From Tetrapyrgos nigripes (taxonomy: Eukaryota > Basidiomycota > Agaricomycetes > Agaricales > Campanellaceae), in contig JAACJM010000003.1 of NCBI GenBank assembly GCA_013368315.1, forward strand, positions 434,001-498,000: 64,000 nucleotides of DNA, given 5' to 3'. Below the pieces are notes generated by a model. It was not told where the DNA came from. It ran no database searches and was given only the letters and a program-made list of their open reading frames with translations. Numbering within the stretch: the stretch's first letter is position 1; every line of letters begins with the position of its first letter. The position numbers were made by a program, and so were the translations under genes. Below are positions 32,001-40,197 of the stretch, one piece after another.

Positions 32001-33883
32001 AGAAGCAAAATCCAGACTACGACAATCGTACTCCGTATCAGAAAGCCGTTGATTCTGTCCGGGAGAGTGCTGAACGTACTGAGGCGGCCAAGGAGGAACG
32101 GAAGAGGACTATTGCAGCAATGCAGAATGAGATCCCTCCAGTCGATCAGGATCAGATGGATAGACCAGCGCTAGATGAGTTACAAGCGCTGATCATGGAG
32201 GCAGTGAAGCAAGAGGTGAAACCTGATGAAGCTCACCTTGTACACGAAATCTATGAGACAATCTGCGAGGAAGTACAAAACTTACAGACTGCGGATGAAC
32301 CACGTACATGGAAGGAGGCTCAGGCATCCGGCGATTCTACCAAATGGGAACACGCTAGACAGGAGGAGGCTGACTCATTAAAACATCATGAAGTTTATGA
32401 TGCGATACCGAGGTCAGATGTCCCTGCAGGAATGAAAGTGTACAAGGGGCGTATGGTGTTCACCATAAAGCGAGATGAAACCGGGAAGCCCGTACGATGG
32501 AAAGTTCGGTTGGTTTTCAAAGGTTATGAGCAGATTTTTGGTAGAGATTTCACCAAAACCTCCTCACCGACAGCGCGCATGGAATCCTGGCGAATTCTAC
32601 TGGATATAGCTGGGACTTTAGGATGGGAGGCAGAACAAGTCGACGTCAAAACAGCATTCTTACATGGGATACTACCGCAGAACGAAATACAGTACATGGA
32701 GATACCGCCGGGCTTTCAGGAACCGGGCCAAGAGGGTCACGTATGGAGATTGAAGAAAAGCTTGTACGGGATGAAACAAAGCGGCCGGATATGGAATAAA
32801 ACCCTCCATGCCGCAATGCTCGAGTGGGGTTTCACCGCACTTGGGTGTGAACCCTGTATCTACTATCGAAAGACATCCACAGGGGTAATTATCACGGCTG
32901 TCCACGTCGATGATTTCCTCATTGTCTCAGATTCGAAGGCAGAGGCTGAACGTTTCAAGGCCCAAGTCAAGACGAAGTGGGTAATATCTGAACTTGGTGA
33001 ACCAAAATATTGCATTGGAATAGGCGTCTCTCGAGATCGTACAACAAATTCTTTCTCCCTATCTCAAACAGCCCTCATCGATCGTATCGTCCAACAATTT
33101 GGACAATACACATCCAACGCTTCTATTCCTGTGACCCCTATGGACCCTGGTCTTAAGATGCGAAAGCCCGATATCGATAAACTTACTCCAGCTCAGAAAT
33201 CGGATCTCGAACGACTACCATATGCTTCCCTAGTCGGATGCCTGATCTATCTCGCGGTCGGAACGAGACCCGATATCTCCTATACCGTTCAACAATTATC
33301 CCAGTACCTCACCAACTACTCATACGTGCATTGGAACGCCGCTATTCGACTTGTCCGGTACTTAAAAGGTACACGCGAACTGAAACTCGTACTTGGTGGT
33401 ACGAAAAATTCTATATCCTTACAGGGGTACACAGATTCGGACTGGGCAAATTGTTTAGATACAAGGCGAAGTATAGGAGGATATTGTTTTAATCTGGGAT
33501 CTGGAGTTGTGTCATGGGCTGCACGCAAACAGAAGACCGTCGCCGCGTCGTCCTGTGAAGCAGAGTACATGGCTGGTTTTGAAGCTGCGAAGGAAGCAAT
33601 CTGGCTTCGTGCAGTACTGGCCGGTATCAATTTCACTCAAGATATTCCTACCATCCTGTCTTGCGACAACACTTCAGCCATAAACTTATCCGAAGATCCC
33701 TCCCTTCACTATCGTGTCAAGCATGTCGACACAAATTACCATTTCCTCCGCGAACGCGTTCAGTCGAATGACTTAACTCTGAAGTATATTCCTTCAAACG
33801 ACAATATTGCTGATATTTTCACGAAAGCAACCCATTCCAAAGCGGACTTCATTCGACTTCGTGATCTGCTAGGTCTCTGTTGA
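29048..33883 (+). CDS. Copia Gag-Pol polyprotein (single frame)
   Basis: One open frame of about 1611 codons from ATG 29048 encodes the whole polyprotein without a frameshift or stop between Gag and Pol. Gag comes first (NFPSWKYQFIQTLRMNQG), followed by a variant zinc knuckle (CTNPKCPRQLGHTKEWC, C-x4-C-x5-H-x4-C). The protease motif DSGATTH lies near 30437. The GAG-pre-integrase zinc motif (HGRLGHP to CRPCTLGKQ) and the integrase D, D, E residues (VFVDLTG, QIDNGE, GRVERLHR) follow. Reverse transcriptase shows VDVKTAFLHG, KKSLYGMKQS and HVDDFLIV in place of YVDD. RNase H has GYTDSDWAN, SSCEAEYMA and SCDNTSAI. The exact Gag start could be a later in-frame ATG (MSTPSADTTR). All key catalytic residues are present. 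Confidence 0.95.
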   Translation: MPGSEIDSTEIPGSSPPQLAPLSLPPSLPSSFPSSQIPSVPLSPSFLSSIMSTPSADTTRPSVSIIALNTSLFKHEHLSKDKNNFPSWKYQFIQTLRMNQGADGYLDGSIIKPDKETEPRAWSNWKANNGSILGFMGLSVEVAEQEAIAKAETAQIAWTSLLKRHGQEGPVKQVQLIQEALSIRYSPSENFATISSKLTTLNDRIWEMGSLTPEAFLCILMINAMSNVPELRATREHVAQSFAQSDGTNPDFKDNPNAKKYDSSDIKRALDMAQGLNDSDSRTGDIALSSQTSPKSNLKNRPKCTNPKCPRQLGHTKEWCVSPGGGMAGKSITESREARMKAREKKENSTSGETKKPAYHVIESNGQAYIINMDNNTVIRATPSGSTPEFAGIACDSIHSIDPSMITEPERAEYEGWLAFEDVKASVDWRERRRDVDFAGITCEPLSQKTRTKVSLTEFPFILDSGATTHISPDRTDFLDLRPIPPRSIKGVGGTSIAAYGIGNIKLRAGKSAHIVLHDCLFVPEATVRLISIGSLSIHSKITTHFNDDGAWITPKHGDTILARGTLRSNHLYDLNLHAEAEHIYLSRDPPPRTWHGRLGHPYEQIIVDMAKKDSVEGMPIDLSKFNTHSKCRPCTLGKQVSNSLPTKREDGHKATRKLEKVFVDLTGPQAVRSRTGNYYIMDIVDDFSSHPWSIPLTNKDKAFEPLKAWVEARERETDLKVGIIQIDNGELKSGEMTEWCKSKGITLRFTAPHTSAMNGRVERLHRTLMNKTRTMMIAATLPNYLWDEIYVTASYLHSLTTTKSLDGKTPAELWYGQKPNLSHLREIGCQAFVLIQTHNPKIFPRSIECVLVGYERNSKAYRCYHRKSGKILSSYHVQFIESHQIHPVDSPSVTPVSSSTIPVSPSTTPTSSSATSDIPDPNTVPPSPNTPILDEDDVVPVGNPVPDQLPDQLPDQPPIADLDPPIQPINQQPPEPRRSARLTEKQNPDYDNRTPYQKAVDSVRESAERTEAAKEERKRTIAAMQNEIPPVDQDQMDRPALDELQALIMEAVKQEVKPDEAHLVHEIYETICEEVQNLQTADEPRTWKEAQASGDSTKWEHARQEEADSLKHHEVYDAIPRSDVPAGMKVYKGRMVFTIKRDETGKPVRWKVRLVFKGYEQIFGRDFTKTSSPTARMESWRILLDIAGTLGWEAEQVDVKTAFLHGILPQNEIQYMEIPPGFQEPGQEGHVWRLKKSLYGMKQSGRIWNKTLHAAMLEWGFTALGCEPCIYYRKTSTGVIITAVHVDDFLIVSDSKAEAERFKAQVKTKWVISELGEPKYCIGIGVSRDRTTNSFSLSQTALIDRIVQQFGQYTSNASIPVTPMDPGLKMRKPDIDKLTPAQKSDLERLPYASLVGCLIYLAVGTRPDISYTVQQLSQYLTNYSYVHWNAAIRLVRYLKGTRELKLVLGGTKNSISLQGYTDSDWANCLDTRRSIGGYCFNLGSGVVSWAARKQKTVAASSCEAEYMAGFEAAKEAIWLRAVLAGINFTQDIPTILSCDNTSAINLSEDPSLHYRVKHVDTNYHFLRERVQSNDLTLKYIPSNDNIADIFTKATHSKADFIRLRDLLGLC

Positions 33884-33928
33884 GGAGGATTTGGATTCAA
33901 TGCGAGGAGGAGAACACTTATTCACGGT

Positions 33929-33937
33929 GAGGAGGAG
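33929..33937 (+). promoter_or_regulatory. Polypurine tract of the copia element
   Basis: GAGGAGGAG directly abuts the 3' LTR and is the expected primer site for plus-strand DNA synthesis. A similar GAGGAGG block lies earlier near 33883, just at the end of the polyprotein frame. Confidence 0.8.
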
Positions 33938-34267
33938 TGTCAGAGTGTAAGGAATACACCGTGAATAGGGGTTGACGCATCTGAACCGGTTAATATATGG
34001 TTACTTCTTTTCTTTATTCGACTCTTTCATCCATTACACGTGTAGAACACTATATATACTCTTACTTACAGTAGAGAACCTCTGTCTTCGCTACTACGAG
34101 ACAGAGGTGAGCCACTTATTTATTTTTCTTTCATCCTTTTTCATTATTTACTAACATGCCTAGATCTTATACTTTCTCTGTATTATCTAGGTACTTACTC
34201 TATGTCTTCGCTACTACGAGACAGAGATCTTATACTTTCTCTGTATTATCTAGTTCGGATTCTAACA
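33938..34267 (+). repeat. 3' LTR of the copia element
   Basis: This 330-base copy shows no difference from the 5' LTR on my base-by-base reading. It ends TAACA and is followed by the right target-site copy AAGAG at 34268-34272. Confidence 0.95.
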
Positions 34268-35500
34268 AAGAGGAATGCCTATTCATCTCCCTTTCTTCGT
34301 CGATACCCTCAACTCGAATCTGTTTCCCGTTGTCTTCTCCCTCCCAGACGAAAGACTCTTCATCGCAGCCAATCGTGACGCAATGATCTACGACTGGAAG
34401 AGAAATGTCGAGACAAGGCTACCACAAATTCCGAATGGCGTTCGTGTCACCTATCCTATGGCTGGCTCTGGATTGCTGCTCCCTTTGACCCACGAAAACA
34501 ACTACACTCCTGAAATGCTACTCTGCGGTGGTTCCTCTATCGACGATACTCGGCCTAGCTATGACATTTCCTCTCAGGAACCAGCATCAGCTCAATGCTC
34601 GCGTCTAGTTTTGACCGAGCGTGGCATTTCTGAAGGTTGGAAGACAGAGGAGATGCCCCAAGTACGCACCATGCTTGACATGGTACAGCTACCTACAGGT
34701 CAAATCGTCATTGTCAATGGTGCTGGATCCGGGATTTCCGGCTATGGCAATGTGAGAGACCAGGTTGGCAAATCCAACTCGGACAATCCAGTTCTTACTC
34801 CTGTCCTCTACGATCCTACTGCTCCCGCCGGTCAACGATTTTCGTCAGAAGGCATGCCTACAAGTGACATTCCACGAATGTATCACAGCTCGGCCACTTT
34901 GACACCAGGAGGAGATATCATGATTGCTGGCAGTAATCCCAATCTAGACCGAAGTGAAGAGAGATATGGAAGTGAGTATAGGGTTGAATGGTTGCGTCCT
35001 TGGTATATGGGTCTGGGGCGCTCAAGGCCAGAAATCATATCGCGCAACTCGATCCGTTTACCTTTTGGTGAGAGAACTTGTCTGAAGGTGAAAATGCGTC
35101 AGTCACTACGAGAGATTCAGGGTGAGTCTTTGTATTGTTGGATATCTCTGGGACATGTTCTAATCTTTCTACAGTGGCACTGATGGATTTGGGATTCGTT
35201 ACGCATGCCGTCCATGCCAATTCTCGCTTGGTATACCTGGAAGTTGCCACTGGTGATCCCCATGAGTTGTGCGTTATTGGCCCGCCCAACGGTGGTGTAT
35301 ATCCTCCTGGTCCTGGATGGTTGTACGTTGTTGTGGACGGGATACCGAGTCAAGGCGTCAAAGTGATGGTTGGCGATGGAAAAGGCCCTCATGTGGATCA
35401 TGATGCTATAGAAAAGTAAGTACATTGTCTAGATTGGGAACGAGGTTGAACTCATTTTCGCTGTGCAGCATTCTTCGACAGACGCGAACAGACAAGCGGA

Positions 35501-35686
35501 GCGACGAGTAACGGGAAGTCGTACGCCTGCAGTCACACTTGTACAATTATTATTTCCGCTATCCTATACCCATCATCGATCGTTACCGACCAGCAGCGAC
35601 GAGTAACAGGAAAGCCGTACGCTTGCGGTCACATTTGTACAATCACTATACCCCGCTATCCTATACCCAACACCCGTCGTTACCAT
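35501..35686. repeat. Imperfect tandem duplication of about 95 bases
   Basis: The segment starting GCGACGAGTAAC at 35501 recurs from 35596 with scattered differences. Shared blocks include TTGTACAAT and CGCTATCCTATACCCA. The first copy overlaps the last codons and stop (35509-35511) of the oxidase gene. The second lies in the gap before the convergent PNO1 gene. Confidence 0.85.
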
Positions 35687-35810
35687 TTTTCTACTTTGTC
35701 CACGCTTTTGTAGTTTTGTCTGGTCTTGTTCTTGTATCGTTCCGCATGTGTAGCAGTGATGAATTGGAAGAATCTATTACAGATACAGAGTACAACAGAA
35801 TTTTGGCTGA

Positions 35811-36862
35811 TCAGAGTGCTCGTTGCTTCATACGAGCGCTCACTGTACGCAAGCCAGCGTAGACCTTTCCAGGGGGTGAACCAAGGATGAGAGAAACGAT
35901 GGCATCTCGTGCGATCTTTATATTTTGGAATGAGCCCATGATGTGGATTTTTCTAAGAGGTACAGATGATGGTCAGTCGTCGAGTATCCAGGTCGAAAAA
36001 GTATGTAGACTTACGTGTCGGCCAAAACAATACGCGTCCTGCTTGCATTTTCTATAGTGAATTTTGTCTTTCCATCTTGCCCAGCTATACGACCTGGAAT
36101 TGGGATGTTAGTTTTCCGATAGAATGCTTACAAGAGCACAAGTACCGATCGCTCGAGACAGATGGTCGCCTTGCAGTGTCTTAACATCTTTAATTTCAAA
36201 CGAGTCGAGATAGAGGTCATCCAGTCTCAGTAACGCGATGGCATCCTTTTGGAAACAGATACTTAGATGATGTATGGGAGAATGGACGTTTCTACGCACA
36301 TTTACATCGAAACCCAAAGCATAAGCTTTCACAAAATCTGCTCCTTTCTGGATAGCCCCGATGTCCTTTGTATGCTTTGAGGTCTTGGGATCTATTAGTC
36401 CAGAGGATGCACGCAAAGAAGCGAATGACCCACCCTACACTCTACACATCTTCTTTGCACATTCATCCTCACTTGAAGACCCAAGATCTCGGTCAACGGA
36501 CCAAATATATTAACCCAGTCTTTTTTCAAAGGCGTCATTCGATGAGGTGGGATCGGTATCCGTCTTGTCTCTGATTTGAGTAGTGTCCTTGCTGCATCGG
36601 CTGCTAAAGGCTCGAAAACAGGTACACCAGACGTATTGGGGAGGGAAGAAGAATCTACATCGATCATGATGTCGTCGTCTCCATCTGCAGTACCCTCTAA
36701 ATTGGAAGCCAGAGTGTCGGTGATGTCTTCTCGAGCATCGTTCATATCCTCGTCTATATCATGCTGGGCAGTTTTTTGCGACTTTTTGGATTCTTTTCTG
36801 CGGTTCTTTTTGGGAACTGTTTGAGCAGTCGATGTGCTTGGTTGGGTATGTGAAACGACCAT
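35811..36862 (-). CDS. PNO1: Pre-rRNA-processing KH protein Pno1 (Dim2)
   Basis: Pno1/Dim2 binds the 3' region of 18S pre-rRNA and is needed for small-subunit maturation. Exons are 36862-36434, 36383-36306, 36245-36146, 36093-36015 and 35952-35811 (275 residues). The N-terminal third is basic then acidic and disordered. The conserved core starts at MTPLKKDWVNIFGPLTEILG and continues with TSKHTKDIGAIQKGADFVKA, LRLDDLYLDSFEIKDVKTLQ, GDHLSRAIGRIAGQDGKTKF and KIHIMGSFQNIKIARDAIVS. It ends VYAGLRTVSARMKQRAL. The first intron uses an AAG acceptor, chosen because it restores the conserved RTSKHT junction. It is divergent from the aldehyde dehydrogenase gene. Confidence 0.94.
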
Positions 36863-37126
36863 TGTAAACTCGTGTGTATGGCGAGGTCGGGATCCCGGAG
36901 AGGCTTGGAAAAAAAAAATTGCAGAAAGGTTAGGGTTTGGGGATTTGGACCTGAAAGATTAACCGGACAGCCGGCATAGCCGGTCGTTATAACTCGTCTT
37001 GTCCCTGGATGTAAGTACTATGTCTAGCATAGAAATCCATTCTCTTACCCAAAGTCTCTGAGCTGAGCAGTATAGCCAAACAGCATATTTAAGCCCCGGG
37101 ATCAATCTCAGCATTCTCCACCCACC
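36863..37126. promoter_or_regulatory. Bidirectional promoter PNO1 / aldehyde dehydrogenase with a telobox
   Basis: This 264-base divergent region contains TTAGGGTTT at 36930-36938, that is AAACCCTAA in the PNO1 direction, 68 bases from its start codon. Such teloboxes occur in ribosome-biogenesis promoters of plants and fungi and can bind Tbf1-type proteins. A TATTTAAG-like element lies near 37085 on the dehydrogenase side. Confidence 0.5.
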
Positions 37127-39549
37127 ATGTCTAAACTCGAATTCACCCCACTCGACGAGATTGACAAGGTTGGGAACACCATGCCTCAGTGTCCTACTCA
37201 TTCTCATATCTCCCATAGATTCACTCTGAGCTGAAGGCCGGCTTCAACTCTGGCAAACTCAAATCCGTTGCATACCGAAAATATCAACTCCTCCAGCTCA
37301 CGTACCTCATTAAGGACAACGCGAAACGCTTTGAAGAAGCTTTCGCTGCTGATCTCGGGAGACCAGCTCTGGAATCCAACTTGTGCGTAATCATAGTTAT
37401 TGCAACAACTGAACCAATATTCACGAGATGTCTTCCTTACAGCTTTGAGATTGCAAGTTGTGTTGTGGAAATCCTGGGCACGTACAAGCACGTCGAGAAA
37501 TGGGCTAAACCAGAGAAACCTCCTTTCTCTCTCATGTGGATGCCTATGCGTCCGATTATCTACAAAGAGGGCAAAGGTGTTGTTCTCATTATTTCACCTT
37601 TCAATTACCCCATGTATCTGTCTCTTCCCATTCTGGTATGCAACCCTCTCGTCTATTCAGCAGAATTCTCCCTGAATGATGCTTCCAGGCTTCTGCTATT
37701 GCTGCAGGCAATACTGTCGTGCTCAAACCGTCCGAGTCCACTCCAGTAACCAGTGCACTTTTCGCAGAGCTCATTCCCAAGTATCTTGACTCCGACGTGG
37801 CTCGAGTCGTCAACGGTGCTGTTCCGGAGACAACCAAGGTAATCTAGCTTCTCGGTTTACGTAACATGCTAAACTTCATCTTATCTTCAACAGCTTTTAG
37901 AGCTTCCTTGGGGCCATAGTATGTTCTGGTTTCACCTTTATCTTCTTACCTGAATTTACCTCTATTTAGTTCTCTACACAGGTGGAGGAAGAGTTGGGAA
38001 GATTGTTGCTGGTGCAGCAGCGAAAACTTTGACTCCTGTATCATTGGAGGTACGTTGTCTATCTTGTGTATTTAATTCTTTACTAAACCCGTAACTTCTA
38101 GCTTGGGGGCGAGTAATTCACCATCCCTTGACTGACGTATCATTGACGCCTGTAACCTCTAGGAAAATCGCCAGTGTTCGTCGACCCCAAATGTGACCTG
38201 AAAATGACCGCACGAAGAATCTTGTGGGGAAAAGCTGCCAATGCCGGACAAACTTGTGTTGCTCCTGACTACATCATCGTTCCGAAAGAATTCCAAGATA
38301 CATTTGTCAAGGCGCTGAAGGAGGTGTAAGGCTGTTCCTTGCTGCACTGCCGAATCGAGCTCATCTTCGTATAGGTACGACGAATTCTATCCGGATGGTC
38401 CAGGCGCACCTGGTGCCATGTCGCGATTGGTCACCCCGCAAGCATTCAACCGTGTCAATACATTGCTCAAAAATACAAACGGGACCGTAGTCATTGGTGG
38501 CGAAACTGACGAAGCTAGTAAATTCATTGCTCCTACTGTGGTAAAAGATGTGAAACCAGACGATTCCTTGATGTCTGAGTATGTTTAATTTATGCTCGAT
38601 TCAGTTTCGTCTTGAGCTAATCACTTGACTTTTGTAGGGAAATTTTTGGACCTGTGCTTCCTATCATGCCAGTCAACAACTTTGATGAAGGTATTGCCTA
38701 CGTCAATGCTCAGTGAGTTTTTTGACGGTCTTCTTGGAGCGAAAAGTGAAATATTCCTTCCAGTGACCATCCACTTTCATTATACGTCTTTACACAAGAT
38801 GATAAACTCAAGACGAAAGGTGAATGACAAGCTGATCTCGCACCCGAAAGCAGCGTGCTGACCAGTGCTCTAGTGTTTGAGTCCACGCAAAGCGGCTCAG
38901 CCCATGTTAATGAAACCATTATACATCCTGGAGGTATGCATCTGTGAACGGACGTCAGTGTCCTCTACTAAACCACAAACTCTTCACAGCGGAAGGCCTG
39001 CCTTTCGGTGGTATTGGTCCCAGCGGATGTAAGTCCGAATGTTATTACAACCGACTTTGTCTGACCTAGCCTCTTGCAGCCGGTTATCATACTGGCAAGG
39101 TGAGTGATCTCTGAAATACGTCTCAATCGCTCAAAGCCTCACGGTGATAACGATTAGTACGGCTTCGACATGTTTACACATTTGCGATCCTCGATCAGTC
39201 CGCCTGGCTGGTGTGTAGTCTAGTGTCATGGTTTCTAAAATGCTTTGCTCACAAATTGTACAGGATTGACATGATCATGAGCTTCCGGTTCCCCCCATAC
39301 ACTGTGAGCACTTTCTAGTGACATTATAGTAATCAATGCTTTTGCTGACCCAATGCTTTCCAACGACAGCCCCAGAAAATTAAGCAAGTGGAGTCGACGA
39401 TCATGCCTAGTTTACCTGCTCGACCTACTGGCCCTCCCAAGCCGACGTCTGGTTCCTGGACTAAATGGTTCTCGTTCGGTTTGGCTCTATTAGTAGCTGG
39501 CGGGCTAATGCGAGTTAACCAGATTAAGTCACTAAAATTCCTGAAGTAA
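37127..39549 (+). CDS. Fatty-aldehyde-dehydrogenase-type ALDH with C-terminal membrane anchor
   Basis: NAD(P)-dependent ALDH3/Hfd1-like enzymes oxidise long-chain aldehydes at membranes. Seventeen exons sum to 516 residues: 37127-37168, 37219-37382, 37443-37635, 37689-37838, 37894-37918, 37970-38049, 38102-38108, 38163-38325, 38375-38578, 38638-38712, 38764-38819, 38874-38933, 38990-39028, 39080-39099, 39158-39210, 39264-39303 and 39370-39549. Motifs are [24 protein letters not shown], the Glu motif LELGGKSP, the catalytic Cys in [18 protein letters not shown] and PFGGIGPSG. The C-terminus carries one hydrophobic segment ([14 protein letters not shown]) before a basic end, as in fatty aldehyde dehydrogenase. 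One exon is only 7 bases (38102-38108), and the intron after it has a GC donor. Confidence 0.92.
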
Positions 39550-40197
39550 ATGCATTGGATCGGATTTTTTTTTTGTGAGATTTGTGCTTTGACATGAATC
39601 TTGTGAGTCTGCGGTGGTCAATTGGTTATTTATCCTCTTATTGTACACTCTTTTTTGTTAATCTTATCTATCTATCTGTTATCTTCTATGTATGTAAGTA
39701 CGAGTAGCGGACAAGGGGGTCCAAAAAGAATTAAATTATACCGGGGGTCGGAAAAAAAATTTGCGCCCCCATCAAGGGAACCTACCTACCTTACCTTCCT
39801 TATATAGTAGGTTACCTGCTTAATATAGCAATAGCATGTGACTTATGATTACATAAATTATTTGAACTGCTGTGCTAGTCAGAAGCTTTGCGGAACCTTC
39901 AACGAAAAATTGACTGCAACGTGGTCAAAGCAGTATTATCAGACCTTAGATGCATTGTGAACAACATGTATTACTGCCAACAGTGAGCGAAAAATTGTTC
40001 TAAGGCGCATTTTCGGGGGGGTCAAAAAAAAAATTTTCGCCTCCTCCAGAGGAACCTACCTACCAACCCCCGGTACGGGATTTCCCGGTCCGGACCCCCT
40101 TGGTAGCGGATCTAGGATACTCTAGGATACTTACACATACCCAAATTTGGATATCACACTATTCTTACTTCATAACCTCGAACGTCTCGGTATCTCA
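39550..40197. other. Intergenic gap holding the MITE and the promoter of the next gene
   Basis: The 648-base gap after the aldehyde dehydrogenase gene contains its T-rich 3' flank, a short TATC microsatellite-like run near 39665-39680, the MITE (39704-40110 with its duplication) and about 90 bases upstream of the next start codon. Nothing else was seen. Confidence 0.6.
39704..40110. mobile_element. Small hAT-like MITE with 8-base target duplication
   Basis: The element itself is 39712-40102 (391 bases). It has perfect 11-base terminal inverted repeats, CAAGGGGGTCC at 39712-39722 and its complement GGACCCCCTTG at 40092-40102. Both sides are flanked by the 8-base direct repeat GTAGCGGA (39704-39711 and 40103-40110). 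Inside, an imperfect direct repeat (from about 39748 and about 40015) shares GGGGGTC, an A-run and GGAACCTACCTACC. No reading frame for a transposase fits. Eight-base duplications with short CA-starting repeats are typical of hAT elements. Confidence 0.85.

Larger units (their letters stand above)
28585..34267 (+). mobile_element. Complete Ty1/copia-type LTR retrotransposon
   Basis: The element is 5683 bases long. It has two 330-base LTRs that look identical (28585-28914 and 33938-34267), each starting TGTCAG and ending TAACA. A 5-base direct repeat AAGAG (28580-28584 and 34268-34272) is the target-site duplication. Between the LTRs lie a primer-binding site, one uninterrupted Gag-Pol reading frame and a polypurine tract. 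Integrase precedes reverse transcriptase, the Pseudoviridae (copia) order. Identical LTRs plus an intact frame mean recent insertion. It sits in the same orientation as the interrupted oxidase gene. Confidence 0.96.
27462..35511 (+). pseudogene. Copper radical oxidase (glyoxal/galactose-oxidase family) split by a retrotransposon
   Basis: Such secreted enzymes oxidise aldehydes or alcohols and make hydrogen peroxide. Coding parts are 27462-28584, 34273-35121, 35175-35415 and 35469-35511; the exon lengths total 752 codons if the insertion and one target-site copy are ignored. Features are a signal peptide (MLIRSVFVLASTYLSIAA), an N-terminal jelly-roll-like domain (about residues 25-170) common in basidiomycete surface proteins, then the oxidase core: SFCAGGAFLSNGSI with the cross-link Cys, SPRWYPTVS, and after the insertion LNSNLFPVVFSLPDERLF, RMYHSSATLTPGGD with Tyr/His ligands and FVTHA with the second His. 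The element at 28585-34267 lies in the exon just after IHDSR, so the present allele should be null. Both gene halves show no other lesion. Confidence 0.88.
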
